From: Bimuria novae-zelandiae CBS 107.79
Lineage: Eukaryota; Ascomycota; Dothideomycetes; Pleosporales; Didymosphaeriaceae
Assembly (NCBI GenBank): GCA_010015655.1
Contig: ML976744.1
Location: 228,284-292,283, forward strand
Direction: 5' to 3'
Length of the DNA: 64,000 nt
The notes beneath the pieces were generated by a model. It worked only from the letters and a program-made list of their open reading frames with translations. It did no database searches and was not told the origin of the DNA. The position numbers were made by a program, and so were the translations under genes. Shown here one piece after another: positions 34,271-43,884 of this stretch (the stretch's first letter is position 1; each line of letters starts with the position of its first letter).

Positions 34271-34272
34271 TC

Positions 34273-34743
34273 GGAGCTACCTGTATGACTTGTTAGTCGT
34301 GGTCAAACCGAGGTTGGGATTCACACGGAAGCTAATAACTTACATTTTTTGTTGTCTTGATAGATGGTGCCCGATGTTGACGGGGTACAGTAGCGACAAG
34401 CCATGCCCACGATCTTATCGTCAGTCGTATCCCAGGACAGTTGGATGAAATCCCCAAACATCACCACATTGTCTTCGAACCCGAATGGCGCGAACTGATC
34501 CGACCCATCTGTTGATAACTCTGCACGCTGGTAATCATTCAGATTCCATGCTGCGCTGGAAATAATGTCATTGCCCCATTCGAATGTGGAGTTGCCATTG
34601 CGTGGGTGTTCGTAGCTATATTTTGAACCCAACTCAGCGTTGTAATCGGAAATAAACGCTCGATCCAGGGCGCTCGGGAAGGTCCACGATGAGGTGGCAA
34701 GGGGCGCGACGTTACCCGGCCACATGGAAGTCGCATAGGCCAT
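34273..34743 (-). pseudogene. 5' part (exon 1 and intron 1) of the membrane-protein gene split by L3
   Basis: Exon 1 is 34743-34344 (133 codons plus 1 base), ending NKK at a gtaagt donor. Intron 1 ends ...cgactaacaagtcatacag, and its cag acceptor lies in the 11-bp duplication at 34283-34273. The encoded domain looks extracellular (NVAPLATSSWTFPSALDRAF, NNNEFEWGND-like Asn/Trp-rich stretch, FGDFIQLSWDTTDD, ACRYCTPSTSG). The ATG gives MAYATSMWPGN..., which is not a clear signal peptide, so an upstream exon or altered start is possible. Transcription would run from here into L3 in antisense, giving a truncated product ending shortly after the acceptor. Confidence 0.75.
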
Positions 34744-36192
34744 GACGAGCGAAAAGCGCTATGGTGCGACTGCTATGCTTCTTGTCGCGTGAGACCAAAT
34801 ACCACAAACGTATTTAAGCAGGCTCAAAGCCAAAAAACAGGCTCAGATCCAGGCCTGCTCCGTCTCACATGCATATGGCGATTGGCTACCGTACAAGCGA
34901 GGTGTGTATCATTGCTGGGCTGTGCCTCGTATTCGTTGACGCTTCCGCCACAAATATACTTTCAAATCGCAATCTCTTACCAGCCTTATCGATGCCCAGG
35001 CGCGATGCACGATAAAACCGGTGAAAGTAGGACTGCCGGACTTCAAATGTTAGCTTACACGATGCCAATATTCAAGAGCGGGTAGTACAAGCAGGATTTT
35101 TTCTATGCGCCGGCTTGAAGGAAATCTGGAAGTGAAAAGTTGAAGAATTGGACAGCAGGTATACCTACATAAATGGCCCCATGGACCCGCGAACAGTTGT
35201 AGTTCACGTAACGGTGTAATGCCCGGCCGGGTACCTTGACTCAGTCATCATATATAACTATAAGGGCATCGATCTCAAATTAATTTGAGCTGTACCCATA
35301 CTAGCCATAAGAGCCCATGTAGTTGACTGTTCACATCTCTAAGAGAAGCAAACAAACAAATGCGTCCCAGTGTCCCGGTACTAGCCTCTGGTGCCTGGAT
35401 GGCTCCCACCGCCCCGAAGTAGAGCCTTTCTTACTCAACGCTCGTGTTTTCTACGGCAGGCATGCGATTCGTCTCTGCGCTAATAATGCTTGGTTCCGAG
35501 CTGTGCACGCGCACATGCACAGGACATCAGTCTCGGTTGATAGCCTAGGAGACTAGAACGAAATCAGAAAGCCAAAGGCAAGAAGGCGCATAAAGAAATC
35601 GGGCCTGGGGGCATTCGATGGGGCTTGGAAGGTCGACATTTCCCGCCCCAGATGCCTGTGCCTGCATGTGATCTAGATGTCTAGGTTTGGTCGATGCTGC
35701 TGCGCACTTCTGGGGATAGCACCCTGCATGACATCGAGGTGCGCACCGTTTTGCGCTAGTACACAAGTGGCTAGGGTAAAAGCTTTCAACGTTTTTCACA
35801 AAATTCTGCAACTTACGGAAAAGCTGCACTGAATAATTTAAGGGCTCTTTTCATGGCAAGATAGGTCACAGTCGATAGCGATTGAAAGAATTCAGGCATG
35901 TGCGCTCCGGCACACGTCTTCGGCCAGCTTGCAAGATACTCCACGAATAGGTTTTTAGCATTCAATTTGTATATGCGCCTCCTAGACCTCGCGAAAGGAA
36001 ATATGCGGCAGTGATACGTAACAATCGATCCATCTTCGACTCACATAATCAGGGCTGGTAGTACTACAGCGTGTGCTCATAGTACGCGAGAGAAATGCGA
36101 ATGTTTTGCCACATTTCTCTCAATCGTGATAGATACATTCTCGCGATCTTCGATAAGTACGCTGAGTCCAGTACGGCTGTTCATGAATACCT
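34744..36192. other. Gene-poor interval, about 1.45 kb
   Basis: Non-RIP composition. No long coding frame with recognisable features on either strand, no tRNA and no transposon. It should include the promoter of the split gene at its left edge. Confidence 0.45.
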
Positions 36193-37234
36193 CTAAACTA
36201 GAATGATTCCAACAATAATCGCGTCATATCCAGCATGACGGACGTGGTAGAATTTCTCCTCTTCCGTGAAGAATTGCATGTAAAAATCATTAGCATTCAT
36301 GTTTGACTCGAAGCAAGTAGCAACAATGCGATTAGTTTGCGTTGATCTAAAACCGATTCCAGGATTCTTTGAGGAGAGCGGTGAGAAGATTCCCGTGCTG
36401 TGCGCCCGGAGCATTATAGCGAGCAGAGGCTTGTTGTTGATGCTGGGATCAGATGGGCCGTCCCATGCCGTCGATGTGGCTGGGAAGGAAGGCGTAATGC
36501 AAATATCTGCAAGCCACCCACGAACTGTCCCGGTGTGACCTAGCGTGATGTGCTAAATGCCACCAAGATTACCGTATCCTTTCCACGAGGAAAGTGAGTC
36601 GTAAATACGTTTCGCCACCTCCAGTTGAGTTGAGAACATTAATCCTGTGCTATCGGACGCCATGAATGTTTTGATGAGGGGCCAGCGGTTCAGGATGCAT
36701 CGTCCAGAAAGTCCAGGTGTGAGCTCGATGACGCCAGGAGTGCGAACGAAAGGTACATTTTCGTCCAGAAGTGGCACGAATACATTCATGTAATCCTCTG
36801 TATCAGCTACGGTGACCAGTAAGTGTCGTCGAGGGCGAAGTACCGAAAGAAATTCACGGCGAATCAGGCTACAGCCTGCTGTCAATCTACAGACGTCAGC
36901 AATCAAGTTAAATGATACATCTTCGATGTGCTGTACGAGGGCTCATATAATTATGAAACCGGAAGGCTACTTACCCCCATCCCGAGTGTGGGAAGTGATA
37001 GCCTTTATCATCCTCGTCAGCCTTGCGAATACTGACTGGGTTCTCTTCCGCGTCCTGAGCCAAGATGTCGTAGACTCGGTTCCTAAGTTCGACGGGAAGC
37101 TTGAGGAAAGGAAATATATCATACATCCGCAAAGCTGCGTCGCCATTTGCAGTAGGGCGGATGCGCTTGGCCGGCAGGTTGGAGGTGTCGTCAACAAAGG
37201 TCGCAAGTTTGCGCTTGTTGTCCGCGGGAGCCAT
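36193..37234 (-). pseudogene. 2EXR/F-box-like protein gene with an in-frame nonsense codon
   Basis: Exon 1 is 37234-36975; intron is 36974-36887 (gtaagt...tgtag, 88 bp, phase 2); exon 2 is 36886-36193. The N-terminus has a KR-rich segment (PAKRIRP, 22-28) and then FPFLKLPVELRNRVYDIL (41-58), the motif that opens many fungal 2EXR/F-box-like proteins. Exon 2 holds one frame for 231 codons interrupted by a single TAG at 36555-36553 (GGI.HITLGHTGTV). The sequence beyond it is clearly coding (TSTAWDGPSDPS, HSTGIFSPLSSKNPGIGF). A 34-bp intron removing the stop is too short to be credible. Either a 202-aa truncated protein is made or the gene is dead; the stop is a CAG->TAG type change. Confidence 0.65.
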
Positions 37235-38164
37235 GTTGGTGGCTGCCGTATCGAGGACTGCGTGCGATGGAGTCGTGTAGAGTGGCGATATGGAAGAGCA
37301 GCGCAGGTAGTGCGGCCTGTGGGTTTTATATGGTGTCGTGGCATGTGCTTCTCAAGGGTGAAAAACAGAGTAGGCGCGTCCGAGGTTGATTACGCTGGTG
37401 CGCGCCCAATCTTTGTACAAGTGAGAGCAGGCGCGACCGTAAGAGCGTAGCGCACAGACCAGCGAGTCGACAATCACCCTGTTGCGCATCCGTTCCGCGG
37501 TTGTAGTGCTGAGCGGCGTATCCATTTCGTGATTGTGGTGTTGAGCAGCGTGCCGAATTTACCTACCCCGGCATCCTTAACAGAGGGTCGCTGAGACGAT
37601 CGACAGTCATCCATTTTGTTTCCTGTTCAGGCACTGTTGAAGTATGATGTGAGAGCTAGTGATCCATACGCATAAGGAAGAAATTGAGAATTGTACTTGT
37701 TGTTGTATTGGGTGAAGCTACGAACAGTAGGTATACATGAGTGGCTGTAAACAGCGCTAGTGTAGGATGGGTAGTCGCATCTCAACACAGGTGAGGCGCC
37801 ACTGCAAGTGGGGAAAGGGAGACTCCAAACCGTGACATATGATAGCTCAGTGTGAAGGCACGAAAGTGTCAGCGGGGGAAGCATTCGAAAAAAATTAGAA
37901 ATTCACGAGCCCGCAAGTGTAGAAAGCCCATAAACAATCGGAACGATAAGCGATCAAAAGCGGATTTCTCGACCGTGGAGGTTAGCAAAAGGTGTTAGGC
38001 GCCGAAAACTGGTAAGCGTACTTGTTGTAAAACTAGGCAGCTAGATAAGGCACTGGAAGAGTACGAGTCAAAAAAGAAAGTATAGAGAAGCTCACTGAGA
38101 CTCAGCTGTTCAGGAAATGATTGTTTGTATTCTGTCTAGTGAAGTTCCACTGCGCGAAAGCTCG
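37235..38164. other. Intergenic, about 930 bp
   Basis: Holds the promoter side of the 2EXR-like gene and the 3' side of the arabinofuranosidase. An imperfect direct repeat around 37501-37560 (TTGTAGTGCTGAGCGGCG / TTGTGGTGTTGAGCAGCG) is the only structure noticed. Confidence 0.45.
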
Positions 38165-39667
38165 TCAAGCGAAGCTGGTACCAAGAACCCAAGTGGCGTC
38201 GGCATTGAATGAGCTCGCGGCGTCAAATTCATGAACACCGCCGTTACTCGCTATGTAGAGCACATTTGAATAATGCCGGAAGTATCGAGTGGGGTAACCC
38301 CAAGCCTGAATAGCATTACCCTTACCGGTGAAGCCGGCCTTCGAACAGAAGGTGGCATCTTCTTTGAACTGCTTGGACCCATCGTTCGCATTGACCAAAA
38401 GCACAAAGTCGTTGTGACGGAGATAACTTCCAGTCATATCCTTGGATTCGAATGAAAAACATGCGCTGTTGGCCAGACCAGCGCGAACGATCCAACTGGC
38501 CTGTTGCTTGAGGGACGTGGAGCTAGAGGAGGTGACGACTTGAGTGTTGACGGTGGAGCCGGTATGGGCGAGGTAGCGAGTGTCGAAGCCGGAGGTCGTA
38601 ACGCGGATTGAGACGGAGGAGCCAGCAGTCAGCGCTGGACCGCTTGTAAGAGATGTCGTCGCGTACTTCGCCGCCACGATGTTGGCTTGTACGGAGTTTT
38701 CAACATCGTCGGAAGGATAGCCACTAGTCATCACCCCTTCGTAGAAAGTACCTTGAGCGCTGACACTGTTATCACCACCTATGCCAAGGATTATTGCACC
38801 CTCTTTTTTCATCGGGTTATAGCCACCGACAGTTGGACGAGCGCCCTTGTAGTACGTCGACAGCGAGCCTGAAACAGCATTTCCACCCTTCAATGCCCAC
38901 TTGTTGGCCCCTCCCTTCAAAACCGCAGTCAGAAATCGATGTGTAACAGTTGGATCGCCTGTGTTCTGGCTTGGTCCCTGTCCGGAGAAAAGACCGTTCT
39001 CAAGATCGGCCATTACCCACGGGCCATTGCCAGAGCCAGTGCCCCAGGCTCCGTTGTCACCGAAGTAAAGGGCCTCCATGTGACCATTACCCGTGTCAAG
39101 ACTGCTTGTCTCTGCGTTGCCATAGTCGAAGCAGCAACCGTCATTGTAGTGAGTTCCATCGAAAACAGCATACATGCCTTCTGCAGCATCGCCCGTAGCT
39201 GAGCCGGACACCTTGTTGTTGCGATATCCTGTACCCGGAGAGATGAAGACGCCATATGCCTTCTGTCCGTTCAGTGTGACCGGGGCTCCGGTCGCACTCG
39301 CCAAGTTGTCATAGCCGTTGGCCTCTGGTCCGCTAAAGCCACCTGGAGGAGCTTGGGTGAGGTGGTTGCCTCTGCCGGACTGGTCGTAAATCTGGACAAT
39401 GAGGCAAGTGGTGGAGGCACAGAATGTGTCCTGAGCGGCGGCATTTGCAACTCCCCCGGCAGACAACGGTGCGATATTCGTTGTAGCACCGTCCGAGCCT
39501 CGTTTCACCTGGTAGAGCGATCCAGAATACGCACTGTAGAGTGCGCGAGTGGTCGAATGTGCCGCGATGCAAGGGGTACCACCAGCTGAGTAGAGATCAC
39601 AGGGTCCAGCAGTCACAAGGGACGCAGTGGCCACAAGAGCTAAAGCAACAGTCAGCCGGGAAGACAT
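38165..39667 (-). CDS. abfB: Alpha-L-arabinofuranosidase B, GH54 with CBM42 (500 aa)
   Basis: Intronless. ATG 39667 is chosen because it opens a clean signal peptide (MSSRLTVALALVATASLVTAG, cleavage near 20-21) followed at once by the conserved mature start PCDLYSAGGTPCIAAHSTTRALY. The catalytic GH54 domain spans about 21-335: DLENG Glu 223 matches the known nucleophile position and GIGGDNS Asp 298 the acid/base. The C-terminal arabinose-binding CBM42 (about 345-500) has the repeats SIRVTTSGFDTRYLAHTG, SYLRHNDF and RYFRHYSNVLYI. The enzyme is secreted and removes arabinofuranose side chains from arabinoxylan and arabinan. Length equals characterised fungal AbfB proteins. Upstream 27 in-frame codons start without ATG and are not coding. 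Confidence 0.96.
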   Translation of the reverse strand: MSSRLTVALALVATASLVTAGPCDLYSAGGTPCIAAHSTTRALYSAYSGSLYQVKRGSDGATTNIAPLSAGGVANAAAQDTFCASTTCLIVQIYDQSGRGNHLTQAPPGGFSGPEANGYDNLASATGAPVTLNGQKAYGVFISPGTGYRNNKVSGSATGDAAEGMYAVFDGTHYNDGCCFDYGNAETSSLDTGNGHMEALYFGDNGAWGTGSGNGPWVMADLENGLFSGQGPSQNTGDPTVTHRFLTAVLKGGANKWALKGGNAVSGSLSTYYKGARPTVGGYNPMKKEGAIILGIGGDNSVSAQGTFYEGVMTSGYPSDDVENSVQANIVAAKYATTSLTSGPALTAGSSVSIRVTTSGFDTRYLAHTGSTVNTQVVTSSSSTSLKQQASWIVRAGLANSACFSFESKDMTGSYLRHNDFVLLVNANDGSKQFKEDATFCSKAGFTGKGNAIQAWGYPTRYFRHYSNVLYIASNGGVHEFDAASSFNADATWVLGTSFA

Positions 39668-40733
39668 GTTCGATGGTTTGTGGAGTATGCGCACTGCCTC
39701 ATGTATGACCTGTAGCCTTTTAAGTAGTGATGGTACATCTTGACACAACTTTTCAAGGAACTTCCGGAAATGGGTTTATGCGTCCGATTCCCAAAGTCTG
39801 CTCATTAATAGCTCATATTGCTGACTTCCTCCAATGGATGCACGAGGCACGGTGCGATGACGGTGTATCGTGGAGCCGAGAGGTGGAGAATGAAAACTTC
39901 ACATTTCCTCTTTCCGCCCAATATAGTTGGCATGAACTCTGACTATGGCGGAAGCTTGTTTAATTCAAGATATTGCTAGTCGTAATAGGTATCGTGAAGG
40001 CTCCGACCACGCGCACTATCAGTAGTGATGCGGGGTCCCCGGATAATCTAGGAAATTAATCGGCCGGATGCCTGCGAGCGGTAATCCTCCGGTGGCCGAT
40101 TGTTTAATAAAGAAGTTATTGGTGGACTAGTTTGAAGACTGGTTGTTTCATCTTGTATTGCTTCAGTGTCGGGCAGCAAGACCTTAGGATCCCGAGACCT
40201 CACCTGGCACCTGGGCACAGGTAAAAGCACGTGACCCCAAGGAAGATTCGCGCCTCGCCAATTGTCCTCGCATTGAAAACAACCTCCACTTCAGAGATCT
40301 CTGACTTCTCCGTTTGTCATCAAATGTTGTTATCACCTCAATATATGTGAGTGAAGACGGCACAAGCTCGCTGTACAACGTTGGAAGAGCACGCAGCAGC
40401 CAGGCGCTGCTGCTCCACAGCCAAGGCGGATCACTTGGTTCCGTCGACGAGGCGATATGACTGCGGGCTTATATCCTCACTACATGATATCCTGAGAGCG
40501 CCAGCGTTGGTCGAGCGTGTGCGAAATGGAGATGGTGGTATAGCAACCTCCGGATTTTCAATGTTGGGTGCATATGGGGAAGGAACCCCACAGGCCACTT
40601 CACGGCTCAATCCCGCGCAACTACGCCTATAGTGGCAGCATGTCTCGGCGGCACTACCTCAGCCTTGCCGTATCGTCACAATGGAGAGTTCTGAAGTCGT
40701 CGCGCCATACGCGACGGTGTCTTGTCTGTCAAC
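39668..40733. other. Divergent intergenic region, abfB (-) and P450 (+)
   Basis: About 1.07 kb that must hold both promoters. Only short frames without motifs. No specific regulator site is claimed. Confidence 0.5.
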
Positions 40734-42352
40734 ATGTCGACCCTGAGGGTAATACTTGTTGCATTCGCAATTGCTTTCCTCAGCGCAGCCCTCCTCGAGC
40801 GATGGCTTCGCGCGCACCCCGACCCGCGAGAACCGCCTGTCTTGCACCCTAGAGTTCCCTTCATTGGGCATATCATTGGTCTTTTGACAGAGGGCGCGAA
40901 CTATTATAAAATCACCAGGTTTGTCAATGTCGTCTCATTCATCGATATGCATTCTCGCGAGAAGAGACATTGACTCCTTAAAGCACACGTAGCAGACATC
41001 CCATCTACGCGCTCCCCATGCTCTCCTCGCAAACCTACGTGGTCACGAGCCCTCATCTAGCGAATTACATCCAACGCGCATCCTCGACGCTCCTCTTCGA
41101 ACCTATAATCCTGCCTGTCACCCAACGCATGGTCGGCTTCTCCAAGTCGACGCTCGAGATCTTCCGCGATGCCGAGGCGAAGAAGGCAGGCAAGCCAAGC
41201 TTCATGGATCGCATGCACAATCTTCTGTATAGCTTGATGGGACCGGCTGAGATCAGGTATCAAGGCAAAATTGTCTTGGACCAGATAAGCCAGCGGCTCC
41301 ATGCGCGTTCGGACGGCGAGATGCCCTTGTTCGAATGGTGCCGTGAGCTGTTCTCAGAGGTGACCGCATATGCGTTCTACGGACCCGAGAATCCATTCGA
41401 ACTATACCCTGGTATTTCGAAGGAATTCTGGGTCTGGGAAGAAGACATGATTGGCGTGATGGCTTCGCCAATAGGGCAGGTGACGCACAGAAAGGCGTAC
41501 CTCGCGCGCGAGAAGGTAGTGCAGAAGTTGACTGAGTATTTGGAGAAAGGACGGGGCCAGGCGGCTAGCCCGGTCATACAAGCGCGCATTCGTCTTCATC
41601 TAGATGCTGGCGTACCGATTGAGGATACAGCCCGCTCGGAATTTGGCATGCTCTTTGGCACCCTTATTAATGGCAGCATTACGGTCTTTTGGCTCTTGAA
41701 CCACGTCCTTTCGCGGCCCCAGCTGGTCGAAGAGTTGCGCGCTGAGATCGCCAAGAGCGCTTTGAGGATAGACCAGTCAACGAAGACGACGAGCATATCT
41801 TTTGAAGCATTGCGCTCTGCTTGCCCAATACTAAACTCCGTCCTCCGGGAAACCCTCCGCGTAACCGCTCCTATGACCTCAGCACGGTTCGTGACGGAGG
41901 ACACCGTTCTAGCCGACACGTATCTGCTGCGTGCGAATTCTGTAGTACAGATAGCCGGAGGTGTTCTTCATCAGGACGAAGAAGTGTGGGGACCTGATGC
42001 GCGAGAGTTCAACCCCCACCGGTTTGTTAACACACCAAATGGTACCAGAACAGGCTCCACCGAGGCTGAGAAGCGTAGCGTTCACCCTGCGGCATTCAGG
42101 GGATTTGGTGGCGGCACTGTGTACTGCCCTGGCCGCCATTTTGCGCAAATTGAGATTCTATCTCTTGTCGCAGTCTTGTTGATGGGATGGGAATTCACGC
42201 AACCCAAGGGAGAAGCTGGGATAAGGTGGAACCCTCCCATGTACGAAAAGCGCACACCAATAGGGGTTATGAAGCCGCTAAGAGATGTTAATGTGACGAT
42301 GAAGAGACGTGAAGAAATGCGCGGCATAAAGTGGTCATTGCAGATGGAGTAA
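40734..42352 (+). CDS. Cytochrome P450 monooxygenase (513 aa)
   Basis: Exons 40734-40918 and 40996-42352, 77-bp intron (gtttgt...tagcag), phase 2. ATG 40734 is used. An N-terminal membrane anchor (about 3-24: TLRVILVAFAIAFLSAALLE) is followed by a Pro-rich hinge and VPFIGHIIGL. The I-helix region reads FGTLINGSITVFW, the K-helix ExxR is LRETLR, a PERF-like block is FNPHRF, and the haem loop FGGGTVYCPGRHFA has the thiolate ligand Cys 439. The pattern recalls the CYP7/CYP8-like group of fungal P450s (sterol or fatty-acid type oxygenases), but the substrate is unknown. It is an ER-bound class II enzyme needing an NADPH reductase. Confidence 0.9.
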
Positions 42353-42880
42353 GAGCTCTCTTACCCAAGCTCTTCGTCAGGTCAGACGGTGCATAGATGC
42401 AACAAGAAGTGCAGGAATACGAACGCATTCGTAATTCGGTTTTTCCACCTTCAATGGGCGAGCGTTATGGAAGCTCTAATCTGGGGCCTCGGTGGTTTGA
42501 AAGTGCCGGAACGAAGCCAAGATCTTAGTACGCTGTGTCACTCCAGGACAAGTGATGCGTACGTCAGTTTACAGGCAAACGTTCTACACTTGCGGCTCCA
42601 AGGTAGATGTCGATAGGCTTGACGGACATTTCACGAACCAATGTAATGCGACAGCTTTGTTCGCGCTTCATGCATCATTCTATTGTAACCGGAGACACGA
42701 CAACTATAATACTAGGAACTCTCTCTTCGATTCTTCTTCGCTAAACTTGGAGTGCCACATGCTCGCGTGACTTCTATGTCAACTCACAGCAGCCCTGAAT
42801 ACGCATGCCGCAACGTTGCTGTGCGAGAGCATAAGCCACGACCGTAGCGACACTACTTCGCTTCACGCAGGCCGAAGCAA
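42353..42880. other. Intergenic, about 530 bp
   Basis: Downstream of the P450. Short frames only; nothing recognisable. Confidence 0.45.
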
Positions 42881-43486
42881 ATGCAATTGCCAGATGGCGA
42901 TGTTTGTCCTCGCAAAAGACCCGTCGAAATTATCCCAATACATCGTCCACGGCGCACTTGGTCAGTGAGCCCTCCACGCTGCGCGGCTGAAGAGCCTCGT
43001 CCAAACATCAGGCTTTGCGAATACCACGATGTGAGCCCGTTAGCATCGCCAATCATAGAACAGTCAAGCTCCAAGAACAAGGAGAGATCTGTGAATCAGG
43101 TAGGTAATAAGCTTTCTGTACTTTCTTCAAACACCTGCGCTGATCAGATGAGCTCCGACAAATGCCTGACAGTCATTACTACTGCCGTGACCCCTCTCCC
43201 AGTCAGGAACGGCCTACGGAGGCCTCAAAGCGTAGAGAAAAAGCGGGGTCTCAAACAGCGCGATTCTTTGGGATGCCTCGTCTTCGAAACCAGGAGACAG
43301 ACTACACCACCAGTAGGCACAGCTACTTTCGTCGATCAATCTGCGCTACGTCGCCGGAACGCGGTATGCAAGGGTTCAAAACAAGTCGAGGGCCGTTCAG
43401 AGCCGAAGCGTCGGGTGCAAGAGACTGATACGATTGAGTACTATCTCGGGCTTGTGGATGCTGGTTTAGGGACCCAGCCTTTTTGA
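42881..43486 (+). CDS. Hypothetical protein (about 185 aa), possible 48-bp intron
   Basis: ATG 42881 to TGA 43484-43486. The frame is open throughout (201 codons). A good GT-AG intron, 43100-43147 (gtaggt...gatcag, 48 bp, a multiple of three), can be removed without changing frame, leaving 185 residues. The protein is basic and Arg/Pro-rich, has a CPRKRP segment, a KKRGLKQR patch and the ending TIEYYLGLVDAGLGTQPF, and shows no membrane segment or known domain. Retention or removal of the intron would give two isoforms. I do not recognise it. Confidence 0.45.
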   Translation: MQLPDGDVCPRKRPVEIIPIHRPRRTWSVSPPRCAAEEPRPNIRLCEYHDVSPLASPIIEQSSSKNKERSVNQVGNKLSVLSSNTCADQMSSDKCLTVITTAVTPLPVRNGLRRPQSVEKKRGLKQRDSLGCLVFETRRQTTPPVGTATFVDQSALRRRNAVCKGSKQVEGRSEPKRRVQETDTIEYYLGLVDAGLGTQPF

Positions 43487-43884
43487 AAGTGGTGCCATGT
43501 CAACAAGTTGAGTACAGTCATGAGTCTAGGCCATTTATATAGCGGTCAACCGGATTTAAGTTAACGGTGCGTAGAGGAGAGCAGGCTATAGACTGGAATA
43601 AGTACTATCCAACAAAACTCCTTTTTTTGAAGCCTTGCAGTTCCTGCTATGAAGCCAAGTTTGCAAAAGAATATGGACAAGGTCACAAGCTTCTGCTGCG
43701 CCAGTACTATTAACAATACCACATGTACAGATAGCCCTTTCACGCTTTCCATACCTTTCCTACGGCCACATCTGAATAACTAGAGAATTCCATGACTCAT
43801 TCTCTGTCCGGCGCCTGAATGCGCCACTGCAAAGCCTAATCCGTCGGCCCAAAGCGCCTGTTTGTCAGTCCCTTACCAGCTCCT

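Larger units (their letters stand above)
18411..34272 (+). mobile_element. Composite LINE L3 (Tad-like) with four nested DNA transposons and an internal inversion
   Basis: The outer element is a + strand non-LTR retrotransposon. It begins just after the left 11-bp repeat and ends in (TAC)6 at 34253-34270 just before the right repeat. ORF1 is broken by DNA transposons A (19260-21395), C (21591-23693), D (23700-27109) and B (27655-29790); ORF2 is uninterrupted from about 29960. Native L3 DNA is therefore 18411-19257, 21398-21588, 27112-27652 and 29793-34272, with the two middle pieces now on the opposite strand. The whole block shows RIP-type TpA enrichment, with TAG/TAA in place of Gln/Trp codons. 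Confidence 0.85.

Noticed and set aside
36553..36590. A 34-bp GT-AG intron that would remove the TAG in the 2EXR-like gene
   Set aside because: Shorter than any other intron in the window (minimum 48 bp) and it would shift the frame of the clearly coding sequence downstream.
36812..37450. 212-codon + strand open frame
   Set aside because: Antisense to exon 1 and the intron of the 2EXR-like gene; no motifs.
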